DNA of 64,000 nt from Sapria himalayana. Its lineage: Eukaryota > Streptophyta > Magnoliopsida > Malpighiales > Rafflesiaceae. The position numbers and the translations under genes were made by a program. Of this stretch, positions 1 to 11,154 are shown piece after piece. The DNA is taken from positions 130,252 to 194,251 of the forward strand of contig JAREIK010003413.1 in the NCBI GenBank assembly GCA_029783825.1, read 5' to 3'. The notes under the pieces are model-generated. The model saw nothing but the letters and a program-made list of their open reading frames with translations, had not been told where the DNA came from and did no database searches. Positions within the stretch are counted from its first letter, which is position 1. Every line of letters begins with the position of its first letter.

Positions 1-228
1 AAAATATATTATATAGTAATATATTTTGCTCTCCTGAATCATTTTAGATTTTGTAATTATATTTTAATTGATATCTATCTTATTAATAATTGTTTATTAA
101 TTTATTTTTTGATCATTATTAGAATATTTATCAATAAAATTATTTATATTGAATTTATATGATATATAAATATAATGATTATTATAATTAAATATTGAAT
201 TCACTTTTTAAAAAAATTAATAATTATT

Positions 229-260
229 ATATTTCCAAAGGTTATAACCTTTGGAAATAT
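229..260. repeat. Palindromic core, type A (32 bp perfect)
   Basis: Perfect inverted repeat centred between 244 and 245 with half-site atatttccaaaggtta. It differs from the common core at a paired position: C replaces T in the left arm and G replaces A in the right arm, so symmetry is kept. Function unknown; it could extrude as a hairpin or cruciform or bind a dimeric protein. Confidence 0.85.
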
Positions 261-982
261 GAAAAAATAATAAAAATAAATTTTATGTTATTTTATTTTT
301 TAAATAAAACCTATAAACCACTAAATGCATACACAATTATATTAGTAAACTCCTAACCCCGTAATTCCTAAATACATAAACCATTAAACTGCTATATACT
401 ACTTAATAATTAATAAATTGAATTTTTATTTCAATTTATTATTATTTTAAATATTCATTTTAATTATTTATTAGTTTATTTTTATAGAAATTTTTATTAC
501 AAAATAAATTATGAGTGCGACAAATATAATTTAAATAATTTATTTTTAATAAAAAAAATATATGCTTATAAAAGAAGTAAAAATTTAAAAATTAAATATT
601 ATTATACAATAATATTTTTTTCTTTAATTTTGAATCAATTTGGGTTTTGTAAATATTATTTAATTAATATCTATCTTATTATAAATAGTTTATTAATTTA
701 AATTTAATCATTATTATAATATCTATCAATAAAATTGTCTATGTTTATTTTATATGATATAGAATTATTAAAAATATTATAACTAAATATTGTATTCAAA
801 TTTCAAAAAATTTTAAAAATTATTAAATTTTCAAAGGTTATAACATTTGAAAATGACAAAAAATTACAATTTTTTTTGTTATTTTATTGTTTAAATAAAA
901 CCTATAAATCACTAAATGCCTAAAAACATAAATCGCTAAACTCCTAAATGACAAAACTTCAAAATACCTAAACCATTAAACT

Positions 983-1284
983 GGTATACATTAATAATAA
1001 ATCATAAATCTCATTTTAATTTTTATTCAATATAATTTTAAATTTTTATTTTAATTATTTATCAATTTATTTTTTAAGAAATATTAATTACAAAATAAAT
1101 TATTAGTGAGATAGATATAACTTAAATTAAACCGGTATACCCAAAATAATAAATAATAAATCTCATTTTTTTTTCATTATAATTTTTAATATTCATTTTA
1201 ATTATTCCTTTTTTATTTTTATATAAATATTAATTGAAAAAAAATTATGAGTTTGACAAATATAATTTATGTAAATTATTTTTA
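983..1284 (+). repeat. Internal 150-bp tandem duplication making the long monomer
   Basis: Two diverged copies of one segment lie head to tail. Both start at ggtatac (983 and 1134) and run through an aataataaat-rich stretch, tctcatttt, and a ttttaattattt stretch to a tatgag/ttagtgag motif. This accounts for the roughly 740-bp spacing between cores at 836 and 1575. The same arrangement follows cores near 2175, 25120, 27724, 32022, 45035, 53810, 58612 and 61683. Confidence 0.75.
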
Positions 1285-2903
1285 ATCAAAAAAATATAAA
1301 TAAACTTTTTAAAATAAAAAAATTTTCAAAACAAAAAATTATTATATAGTAATATATTTTGCTTTGCTTTTGAATCATTTTATGTTTTGTAATTATATTT
1401 TAATTGATATCTATATTCTTAATAATAGATTATTAATTTATTTTTTTATCATTATAAGAATATTTATTACTAAAATAGTTTATTTTGAAATATGATATAT
1501 AAATATATTGATTATTATAACAAAATATTGAATTCATTGTTGAAAAAAATTTAAAAATTATTATATTTTCAAAGGTTATAACCTTTGAAAATATCAAAAA
1601 TTAATAAAAATAAATGTTTTGTTATTTTATTTTTTAAATAAAACCTATAAACCACTAAATGCTTAGACAATTAAATCAGTAAACACACCTCGTAATACCT
1701 AAATACATAAACCATTAAACTACTATATAATACATAATAATTAATAAATCTAATTTTAATTTCTATTTATTATAGTATATATATTCATTTTAATTATTTA
1801 TTAGTTTATTTTTATAGAAAAATTTATTATAAAATAAATTATGAGTGTAACAAATATAATTAAAATAATTTATTTTTAATCAAAAAAAAATATACGCTTA
1901 TAAATTATAAAAGAAGTAAAAATTTAAAAATTAAAAATTATTATCCAGTAATATATTTTACTTTAATTTTGAATCAATTTGGGTTTTGTAAATATCTTTT
2001 AATTAATATATATCTTATTATTAATAGTTTATTAAATTAATTTTTAATCATTATTATAATATCTATCAATAAAATTTTTTATATTGAATTTATATCATAT
2101 ATAATTATTAATATTATTATAACTAAATATTATATTCACATTATATAAAATTTTAAATATTATTATATTTTCAAAGGTTATAACCTATGAAAATGAAATA
2201 AATTACAATTTTTTTTGTTATTTTATTGATTAAATAAAATCAATAAACTACTAAATGCCTAAAAACCTAAATCGCTAAACTTTTAAAAGACAAAACCTCT
2301 AAATACTTAAACCATTAAACTAGTATAAATTAATAATAAACCATAAATATCATTTTAATTTTAATTTAGTATAATTTTAAATTTTTATTTTAATTAATTT
2401 TCAGTTTATTTTTATAGAAATTTTAATTAAAAAATAAATTATTAGTAAGACAGATCTAATTTAAATTAGACCGGTATACCCTATATAATAAATAATATAT
2501 CTCATTATTTTTACTTATAATTTTAAATATTCATTTTAATTATTTATTTGTTTATTTTTATAAATATATTAATAACAAAATAATTTATGAGTTACACAAA
2601 TATAATTTATGTAAATTATTTTTCATCAAAAAATAATAGATAAACTTTTTAAAAGAAAAAAAAATTCAAAATAAAAAATTATTATATAGTAATATATTTT
2701 GCTTTGCTTCTGAATCATTTTAGATTTTGTAAATATATTTTAAATGATATATATCTTATTAATAATAGATTATTAAATTATTTTTTCATCATTATTAGAA
2801 TATTTATCAATAATAATGTTTATATTGAATTTATATGATATAGAAATATAATGATTATTATAACTAAATATTGTATTCACTTTTGAAAAAAAATTCTAAA
2901 TTA

Positions 2904-2939
2904 TCACATTTTCAAAGGTTATAACCTTTGAAAATGTGA
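2904..2939. repeat. Palindromic core, type E (36 bp perfect)
   Basis: Perfect inverted repeat centred between 2921 and 2922, half-site tcacattttcaaaggtta. Compared with the type A core (half-site ending tttccaaaggtta), the arms differ at several positions and each difference is matched on the opposite arm. Confidence 0.85.
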
Positions 2940-4084
2940 AAGAATAAAAAAAATATTTTTTTTTATTCTATTGTTTAAATAAAACCTATACATCACAAAA
3001 TGCATAAGCACTTAAATCACTAAACTACAAAATCCCGATACCTCTATATAGATAATCCTTTAAATTGGTATACCCTAAATAATAATTAATAAATTTCATT
3101 TTTTTTTATTTTCATTATAATTTAAAAAATTCATTTTGATTGTTTAGTTTTTTATTTTTATATATGTATTAATTATAAAATAAATTATGAGTTAAAAATA
3201 TAATTTATAAAAATTATTTTTAATCAAAAAATGCATAAGCTTATAAAAAGAATAAAAATTTAAAAACAAATAATTATAATTTAGTAATATATTTTGCTTT
3301 GATTTTGAATCTTTTTAGGTTTTGATATTATATTTTAAGTAATATCGATCTTATTCATAATAGATTTTTAATTTAATTTTGATAATTATTAGAATATCTA
3401 TCAATAAAATTGTTTATATTGAATTTATATGATATATAATTATTATGATTATTATAAATAAATATTGTATTCACTTTTGAAAAAAATTTAAAAATTAATA
3501 TATTTTCAAAGGTTATAATCTTAAAAAATGAGAAAAAATAATAAAAATAAATTTTTAGTTATTTTATTTTTTAAATAAAACCTATATGCTATTAAATGCT
3601 TACTTACTTAAATTAGTAAGCACATAAACCTCGAAACCCCTAAATACATAAAGATTTTAACATCTATATGCTACTTAATAAATAATAATCTCGTTTTTAT
3701 TTCTATTTATTATAATTTTAAATATTCATTTTAATTATTTATAGTTTAATTTTTTAGAAAAATTAATGACAAAATAAATTTCGAGTGAGACAAATATTAT
3801 TTAAATAATTTATTTTTAATCAAAAAAATATAAGCTTATAAAAAGAAGAAAAAATTTAAAAATTAAATATTATTATTTAGTAATATATTTTGATTTTATT
3901 TTGAATCATATTGTGTTATGTAAATATATTTTAAATAATATTTATATTATTAATAATTGTTTATTAATTTAATTTTTGATCATTATTATAATATCTATCA
4001 TTAAAATTGTTTATATTGAATTTATATGATATATAATTAGTAAGATTAATATAATTATACATAGTATTCACATTTCAAAAAATT

Positions 4085-5330
4085 TTAAAAATTATTTTAT
4101 TTTTAAAGGTTAACCTTTGAAAATCAGAAAAAATCTAAAAAAAAATTTTATTTTTATTATATAAATAAAACCTATAAACCACTAAATACTTAAAAACATA
4201 AATTGATAAACTCCTAAATGACAAAACTCCTAAATAATCAAACCCATTAAACCAGGATAACATATATACTAAATCATAAATCTCATTTTAATTTGTATTC
4301 ATTATAATTTTAAATATTCATTTTAATTATTTATTAGCTTAATTTTTATATAAATATTAATTACAAAATAAATAAAAAAGAGACAACTATAATTTTAATA
4401 ATTTATTTTTAATCAAAAAAAAAATAAGCTTATAAAAAGAAGTAAAAATTTAAAAACAAAAAATTATTATTTAGTAATATATTTTACTTTGATTTTGAAT
4501 CATTATATATAGGTTTTGCAATTATATTTTAATTGCTATCAATCTTATTAAGAATAGTTTTTTAATTTATTATTTGATCAATTTTATAATATCTAACAAT
4601 AAAATTACTTATATTGAATTTAAATGTCTTATAATTATTAAGAATATTATAACTAAATATTATATTTACTTTAGAAAAAAATATAAAAATTATTATATTT
4701 TCAAAGGTTATAACCTTCAAAAATGATAAAAAATTACAAAAATAATTTTTTTTTATTTAAATAAAACTTATAAACCACTAAATGCCTAAAAAAATTAATC
4801 TCTAGACTCCTAAACCCCAAAACCCCCTAAATACTTAAACCATTAAACCTATATAACCTAAATAATAAATAATAAATTTCATTTTTATTTGTATTCATTA
4901 TAATTTTAAATATTCATTTTTATTATTTTTTAGTTTATTTTTATAGAAATATTAATTATAAAATAAATAATGAGCGAGACATATATAATTTAAATAAATT
5001 ATTTTTAATGAAAAAAAATATAAGCTTATAAAAATAAACAAAATTTCAAAAATTTAAAATTTTATTTAGTAATATAATTTACTTTGATTTCGAATTATTT
5101 TGGGTTCTGCAAATATATTTTAATTAATATCTGTCTTATTAATAATAGTTTATTAATTTATTTTTTGATCATCACAATAATATATAACAATAAAATTTTT
5201 ATATTGAATTTACATCAAATATAATTATTAAGATTATTATAACTAAGTATTGTATTAATATTTTTGAACTATTACAAAATTATTATATTTTCAAAGGTCA
5301 TAACCTTTGAAAATCACGAAAATTCATAAA
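4085..5330 (+). repeat. G-H-I monomer series, copy 1
   Basis: Three successive cores near 4110, 4705 and 5297 with private flanks. G is followed by aaaatcagaaaaaatc, and ttattatataaataaaacc precedes its octamer run. H carries ctctagactcc in its octamer run. I is followed by aaaatcacgaaaattcat and contains an aaatgtgtaaacatataaat octamer variant. The same trio in the same order occurs four more times in the window. Confidence 0.75.
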
Positions 5331-5959
5331 CATAAATTTTTTGTTATTTCTTTGATTAAATAAAACCTATAAATCAATAAATAAAACCTAAATGTGTAAA
5401 CATATAAATCAATAAACTCATTAACTCCAAAACCACAATAAACTTAAACTATTAAATAGCTATACCCTAAATAGTAAATCATAAATCTCATTTGTATTAG
5501 TATTCATTATAATTTTATATATACATTTTAATTATTTATTAGTTTATTTTTATATAAATATAAATTAAAAAATAAATTAATAGTGAGACAAATATAATTT
5601 AAATAATTTATTTTTCATCAAAAAATATATAAGCTTATAAATGGATACAAAAATTTTAAAATTTAAAATTAATATTTAGTAAAATATTTCACTTTGATTT
5701 TGAATTATTTTAGGTTTTGTAAATATATTTTAAACAATATTTATCTTATTAATAATTGTTTATTAATCTTTTGTATGATCATTATTATAATATATATCAA
5801 TATAATTGTTTATATTGAATTTACATGATATATAATTATTAAGATTATCATAACTAAATATAGTATTCACATTAAAAAAAAAATTTTAAAATTGTTATAG
5901 TTTCAAAGGTTATATTAAATTTTTTGTTATTTTATTTTTTAAATAAACCCTATAAACCA

Positions 5960-5967
5960 CTAAATGC
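5960..5967. repeat. Left target site duplication of outer hAT
   Basis: ctaaatgc, matched by ctaaatac immediately right of the element (13223-13230), 7 of 8 identical. An 8-bp duplication is the hAT signature. The target is a unit of the satellite octamer run. Confidence 0.85.
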
Positions 5968-5985
5968 TAGGGGTGCTCATGGGAC
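5968..5985 (+). repeat. Outer hAT terminal inverted repeat, left
   Basis: Pairs with 13205-13222 on the opposite strand with two mismatches in 18. It begins TA-GGG, as many plant hAT ends do. Confidence 0.85.
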
Positions 5986-6936
5986 CGGATGGGATGGGGA
6001 TTACAAATCTCCAGTCCCTTCCCACAATTCGGAGATTTTTTTTGAACATCCAGACCCGTCCCCTAGGTTGAAAATATCAGGATGGGACGGACGAAGATCG
6101 GGGATTTTGGGTAGGATAAAATGGTTCCGCGACGGAATGGAGTTCGGACATTTTTTTTCAATTTATTTTCTTCAAACCGGCCAAGTTAGTTCATGCTGAA
6201 ACCTTTTGTTCTACCATTTATCATTCCTTAGTTATGTATCTTTCAAACTCAAATTTGGGGATTTTTGTTTTGTCAAATAGGCTGAATACCACAAACGAGT
6301 TCCATTACCTTGTCAAAAGCTTTGATGTGCAGAAAAGGATAGAAATGTTAAATAGAATGGGACCGAGTTGTGTGCTTAATTTGGTTCTTTGTTTTTTCAC
6401 AAGTTGGCTTTGTTCAGCCGAGTGAACGTTAACCATAATAGCAATACTACATTTTTTAAACAATTACTTAAAATATTAAGGAATAGCTAAAGATGACTAT
6501 AAACATTGGTAGCATCAATTACTACTTAAGTAATTGCTAAAATTAGGCAGCTTAATATAATGAAAAAAATATAACTAACAACAACCATGATAATAATCAT
6601 TTCAAAGGTCCGTCCCGGAACATCAATGAAAATCCAAATCCAATTAATTATCTCTTCTACAACTCCTCCCTTTTCTTCCTCCACCGTAGAAGGATACCTA
6701 GAGATGAAAACATGTTAATCATGTAGACATAAATTTCTAAGATGAAAGAGTAATAAAAAAACAAAATATTACCTTATAAAATTAAATACACCTATTCCAA
6801 ATTTAGTTGGCCAACTATAGTTGGAAGAATATTTGGATCTTGAGACCCCTTTGAAAATTGTAATCGAACCATTATTTTATTAAATTGAATGAATAAAATA
6901 GGTAAAAGTGAAATTAAAATTTACAAGATTTGTATA
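5986..6936. other. Outer hAT left subterminal and transposase 3' flank, non-coding
   Basis: The first 180 bases hold direct and inverted copies of gggacgg/cccgtcc/gggatgg type motifs (for example around 5980-6000, 6052-6062, 6080-6092, 6125-6140), the kind of cluster that hAT transposase binds near its ends. The remainder to 6936 shows no gene. Two short plus-strand ORFs (5924-6199, 6234-6425) have no recognisable domain, and the first begins in satellite. About the first 0.8 kb is shared, roughly nine bases in ten by eye, with 22995-23787. Confidence 0.7.
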
Positions 6937-7603
6937 CTAACCTGATTCATTATCATCAAGGTCTTGAACTAATTCTTCAATTTCAATAGGTTTGTTTGAG
7001 CTTCTCAACCAATCTTGTAGACATATGAGAACTTCAGCTGTAATAGGTGTTAAAGAACTCCTAAATTTATCTAATATTCTCCCCCCAGTGCTAAATGTAG
7101 ATTCGTAGACCACAGTAGATGCTTGGATAGAAAATACATCCCTTGCTACATTTGCCAAAGAAGGATACCTAACCTCATTTACCTTCCGCAAGTTTAGAAG
7201 ATCAAAATCAATTCTATTTTTTTCAAGTTTGTCCTCCAAGTTCCTATCCAACTTTTCCAAAGCTGCAGCTTCTTGTTCTTTCTTCAATTCAACAAAAAAA
7301 ATCAACATAAGTATCACTACCATCAAAGAAATCATCATTTTTCTTCAACACAATAGAAGATAAATCATCTTCTTTTGAATCATCTTCATTTAAATCTTTA
7401 TAATCATCTATCATCTCATTTAAAGCATTTATAACATTTTCACCAAATTTTTAGCCAATTCCTCTCCATAATGCTAAGTGTATTTAACCTTGATATATTT
7501 GAGCTTATGTCTAGGATCCAATACTACTGCTACAAAAAGCATAATATTTGTTGACTGAGGAGAACCCAAATATTTGTTGAATTTATGCCTCATTTTCATA
7601 CCC

Positions 7604-7611
7604 TTTTCAGA
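7604..7611. repeat. Left target site duplication of inner hAT
   Basis: ttttcaga, matched by atttcaga at 11147-11154 (7 of 8). The target lies in the outer transposase coding sequence. Confidence 0.85.
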
Positions 7612-7628
7612 TAGAGGAGTCAACCGGG
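7612..7628 (+). repeat. Inner hAT terminal inverted repeat, left
   Basis: Pairs with 11130-11146 on the opposite strand, 15 of 17 bases. Confidence 0.85.
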
Positions 7629-7935
7629 CCGGGCCGGGCCGGCCCGGCACGGGCACGCCATGGTTCGGGCGTGCTGGGGCTGGCCCGGCAAGGGAAAATA
7701 TCTTGCCCGGGTCCGTGCCGTGCCGTGCCTGGCATGTGCCGTGCCGTGCATGACTCGGCATGGTTCGGCCCATGGCACGGCACACCGGCACGGGTTCGTC
7801 CCATGCCGGGTGTCCCCCGAGCCTGACCCCACGATTACCTCACGCCCCTCCCGCAAAAAAAGACCGAGGGTCGGGTCTGATTGGACCCGACCCACGGTCC
7901 CACTCCCACTAGCCCCGAACCGTCCCAGATCGCCC
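7620..7935. repeat. GC-rich left subterminal region of inner hAT
   Basis: A striking island of high GC in an AT-rich window. Overlapping copies of gccgtgcc, cggcac, gggccgg and their complements run from 7622 to about 7800, followed by gggtc/gacccg-type repeats to 7930. Equivalent motifs recur at the right end (11000-11130). In hAT elements such clusters serve as subterminal transposase-binding sites; that role is inferred here. ORFs on both strands across it (for example 7474-7940) are composition artefacts. Confidence 0.8.
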
Positions 7936-8437
7936 CCCAACGGGAAAAAAAATTAATAAAAAATTAAATTTTAGCCATTGGATCTCACCTCCAACGGCTA
8001 GGGAGCAGAATCCAATGGCCCTCATGATTCTGCCCCCTAAAAAATTAAAAAAATTTCAAAAGAATAAAATTTTTTTTTAAATTATTATTTTTAATCTATA
8101 AATTCCACCCCCCTCTCTTTAACATATATGTTTTTCATTAACATAAATTCTCTCAAATCGTTCTATATCTCTCTCAAAAATCTTGCTTCTCTCTCTCGGG
8201 ACTCGGTATTTCGACATTCGGCTTGGATTTTTGGGAATCTCAACTTGAGTTTTGAATATTAGAGCTTGACTATGGTGCATCGTGCATCTGACCGACCTCA
8301 CTGCTTTTTCCGGGTAGTTTATTTTACGTTTTTTAACTTTCTCTCTCTAGTTTCTCTCTCTAGACCAAAATTAGAAAAAATTAAAATCAGTCTTCTAGTA
8401 TCTATTAAACTATTCTTAAAAACAAAAATCCTAAAAA
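7936..8437 (+). other. Inner hAT 5' leader region
   Basis: Non-coding. It holds a short inverted pair (ccattggat at about 7976, atccaatgg at about 8011), CT-rich leader-like tracts (8110-8190 and 8340-8362) and a TATA-like site at 8097. The transposase ATG follows at 8438. Confidence 0.55.
8097..8104 (+). promoter_or_regulatory. Candidate TATA box of inner hAT transposase
   Basis: tataaatt followed by a CT-rich leader, about 340 bases upstream of the transposase ATG. Position and composition fit a plant core promoter, but the local AT-richness makes chance matches likely. Confidence 0.35.
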
Positions 8438-10547
8438 ATGACAAATATAACTGAAACATATTTAAATTTAGAAAATCAAAATATTACATAAAGATCTGAG
8501 GCTACTGAAACTTTGGTTTCTCCATTCGTCTTAACCCAACCTTCTAACAAACAAAAACCTAGGAGGACTTCTATAGTTTGGACTCATTTTAATATAATAA
8601 TAAAAAAATATTAGGGGTGAGAAACAAGAGATGGCACAGTACAAATATTGTATGGGACTTTTAGCATGTAAGAGTTCATTTGGGACTGAGCACCTTAAGA
8701 GGCATGCCGAATTATGCACCAAAAAACATGGACCATTAGATCCAAGAAAAACCCAACATGCCACTGCATTTTTTGAGACTGGATCGAGTTCAGTCTCAAA
8801 GTTTACTCCCTTCATATACTTCAGCAAGTTGGGTAGGGACGGCATGGCCAGACTTATCACATTGATGGGTCTTCCGATCAGATTTTTGGAAGATCGAAGG
8901 GTAATACGCATCATGTAGACATATTTTCAGCCTACTTATCATAGGATTCCTAGGTCCACATCTAGGAATGACATACTAAAGATATATAAGTTAGAAAAAC
9001 AAAAAATAATTAATGAATTTATGGCATATAGTGGAGTGGTGTCGGTGACGTCCGATATCTGGACAAGTCACTATGAATCTTCTTATGCATGTCTCACCAG
9101 CCACTATGTAGATTCAAACTGGACAATCAATAAAAAAATTTTAGGATTCTCTGAGATTCTTCATCCTCATGATGGCCCGGCCATTTTTGAGTGCATGATG
9201 AAAATCTTTAGGGAATATAAAATTCAAAATAAAATTTTTAGTGTCACCTTCGATAACGCATCTAATAATAGATTAGTGATCAACATGTTTGTTAGGAATA
9301 TTAGAGACGCACCATTAGGAGAGATCTTTCATGTCAGATGCATGTATCATGTTATTAACCTGATTGTTCAAGCGAGTATGAATGTGTGTTCCCCCACGTT
9401 GGATAATATACGTAATGCACTAAAATATATTCGCACTCCTCGCAGACAACAAGAGTTTGATAGTCTCTGTTTATCTATGAATCTTAAGAAGAAGAAATTC
9501 CAATCGGATGTGAGACATCGTTAGAATTACACGTACCTGATGTTAGAATCATGTGTTGGATACAAACACGTGATATCCAACTACGTCAATAGTAAGAGTG
9601 ACAAACTTATTATTGACGACACTGACTGGTCTTCAGGAATTTCATTTATGAAATTCCTGAAGATTTTTTATGACACGACGAACATGTGTTCGTCGGTTTA
9701 TACTCCCACTACTTGCATTGCACTCCGGTGCATATGCAACATTAGTAGCATGTTTAGGAAGTATAGAGCTGACCCGACACTTAGCCATATGGTTGTAGAA
9801 ATGGAAACTAAGTACTTGAAGTACTTGTCCACCGTTTCATCTCTTTATTGTCTCGCTGCATGGATGGACCCTAGGGTTAAGGTGGAAGGTGTAGAAAACA
9901 CCCTGACTTACATTTCCTCGTGCATGAACCTAGAAGAGCCACCTGAAGGGTTCATTCACGAGAAGTTGACTGACCTATTCACATACTACGATACTAGGTA
10001 TGGTGGTGGTGGTGGTGAGACTGTGATTATAAACATTGATACCTTTTTCGAAGATGATGATTTTTCCATTCAGCTAGCGAGATGGAAACGTAGGGGTGGA
10101 CCATCACATAGGAGCAAGCTTTCTCGGTACTTAGATACCAATTACTGCTCAATCCTATCACATTCTGATACTAAGAATCTTGATTTATTACATTGGTGGA
10201 AATCATATGAGTTCACCTTTCCCGTGCTATCTATGATGGCACGGGATCTACTGACTCCTCCGGTGTCGAGCGTAGTATCGGAGTCTTTTTTTTCTATTGT
10301 AGTGAACCTGATTTCGGATAGGAGATCAAGATTATGTCCAGATATTGTTGAGGCGTTTGCTTGTTTGAAGGATTGGGAGGATTTGAGGTTTAGCATCCAT
10401 TATCGTGCTGGAGCTGGGACTGTGACAGGGACTGCAGCCGCATCCACTATGATGGTGGAGGAGTTGATTGCTGATGATGATGATCTATATGATACTGATC
10501 TTGATGTTGCGGCTGATGATGCTCATGATATGCCGATTGATGATTGA
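8438..10547 (+). pseudogene. hAT transposase of the inner element, nearly intact frame with stops
   Basis: About 700 codons. ATG 8438 opens the N-terminus, with a TAA at 8489 and the BED-finger start VWTHF at about 8576. A frameshift near 8602-8630 then moves to the frame that runs to 10547 with only two TAG stops (8916-8918, 9522-9524). BED: YKYC at 8637 has Tyr where the first zinc Cys is expected, while GTEHLKRHAELC keeps the His and Cys. Core: first Asp in VTSDIWTS (about 9050), second in VTFDNASNN (about 9250), then RCMYHVINLIV (about 9340). The TAG at 9522 sits where the family has Trp before NxTYLML. Dimerisation domain at about 10200-10385 with the catalytic Glu in VVSESFFS; the acidic Asp-rich tail runs to 10547. 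The DDE triad is retained. One frameshift and three stops make it a recent-looking pseudogene. Confidence 0.93.
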
Positions 10548-11001
10548 TGATAAACTACTGTTTTTTGATTTCGATATTTTTTTATTGATTGTACGCTTTG
10601 TTTGTATGCTGTGTTGAAACTATAATTTGTTTGGTTCGGACCTTCGGTTTTAAATGGCTGATTGGTCATTTTTAATCTGAGTTGCTTATATATTTTTTAA
10701 TTTTTATTTTTATTAACAAAATGTATTGATTTATTTATTTATTTTTTGTTTTAATTTTCATTTAAAAATTTATAACTTTATTATATAATTATAATAAAAT
10801 TTAAACCAATTTTATATTACATTAAAAAAAATTTAAACATTGTTATTTTAATAAAATTTAACATTTTTCAAATTATAAGTATATAATATTATACATTATC
10901 TAAAAATATATATATTTTTTAATAATTTAGATAAATAAAAAAATTAAAAAAAATAAAAAAAATTAAAAAAATTAAAAAAAATTTTAAAAAAAAATTTTCT
11001 A
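10548..11001. other. Inner hAT 3' untranslated and AT-rich spacer
   Basis: No ORF or RNA gene seen. It runs from the transposase stop through T-rich sequence into long A-runs at 10935-10998, then into the GC-rich right end. Confidence 0.6.
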
Positions 11002-11129
11002 GCCCGTACGGCTATGCTGGGACCGGCTTTTTTAAACCGTGCCGGGCACGGAACGGTACTGTAACCGTGTCGTGCCAGGCCCGGCATGAAGGCATGCGTG
11101 CTCAAAAGAAACGGGCCGGCCCGACGCAT
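11002..11129. repeat. GC-rich right subterminal region of inner hAT
   Basis: Repeats of ccgtgccgggcacgg, cgtgccaggcccgg and gggccggcccg type mirror the left subterminal island at 7620-7935, in inverted orientation toward the terminus. Confidence 0.75.
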
Positions 11130-11146
11130 CCCGTTTGACACCTCTA
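11130..11146 (-). repeat. Inner hAT terminal inverted repeat, right
   Basis: cccgtttgacacctcta; its reverse complement matches 7612-7628 at 15 of 17 bases. Confidence 0.85.
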
Positions 11147-11154
11147 ATTTCAGA
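11147..11154. repeat. Right target site duplication of inner hAT
   Basis: atttcaga, paired with ttttcaga at 7604-7611. Confidence 0.85.

Larger units (their letters stand above)
1..5967 (+). repeat. AT-rich complex satellite array, forward block 1
   Basis: Tandem monomers with palindromic cores (half-site attttcaaaggtta) near 244, 836, 1575, 2175, 2921, 3510, 4110, 4705, 5297 and a truncated one near 5908. Core spacing is about 590-600 bp, or about 740 bp where a 150-bp piece is duplicated (836 to 1575, 2175 to 2921). Each monomer carries, about 70 bp after the core, a run of 8-bp units beginning TAAA, then an AT-rich stretch, and often a HindIII site (aagctt) next to ataaaaagaa. Neighbouring monomers are clearly diverged. 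The block contains the G-H-I series (see separate entry). Short ORFs inside it are chance readings. The last monomer is chimeric: its core stops after the first half and jumps to the sequence that normally lies about 40 bp downstream. Confidence 0.95.
7612..11146 (+). mobile_element. Inner hAT DNA transposon nested in the outer hAT
   Basis: 3535 bp. The left end reads tagaggagtcaaccggg and the reverse complement of the right end reads tagaggtgtcaaacggg (15 of 17). An 8-bp target duplication with one mismatch flanks it. Both ends hold GC-rich subterminal repeats of gccgtgcc/ggcacgg type, and a single intronless transposase frame runs left to right. The BED and core sequences differ from the outer element, so it is a different hAT lineage and not a self-insertion. 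It is younger than the outer element, since it interrupts that element's gene. Confidence 0.95.

Noticed and set aside
3236..3245. TATA-like promoters at the recurring ataagcttataaaaag motif
   Set aside because: It is part of every monomer in an AT-rich repeat, with no linked transcript or ORF. It is useful only as a HindIII landmark.
1..5967. Organellar or protist (Plasmodium- or Dictyostelium-like) origin suggested by the extreme AT content
   Set aside because: The nested plant-type hAT elements and the L1 LINE with RNase H indicate a plant nuclear genome, and no organellar genes are present.
5924..6199. Plus-strand ORF of 91 codons at the left end of the outer hAT
   Set aside because: It begins in satellite and reads through the terminal repeat; no domain, and no equivalent frame survives in the copy at 22995-23787.
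7474..7956. Overlapping ORFs on both strands through the GC-rich island, rich in Arg, Pro and Gly
   Set aside because: They translate the subterminal repeats of the inner hAT and its junction. Only the short part 7474-7603 is real outer transposase sequence.
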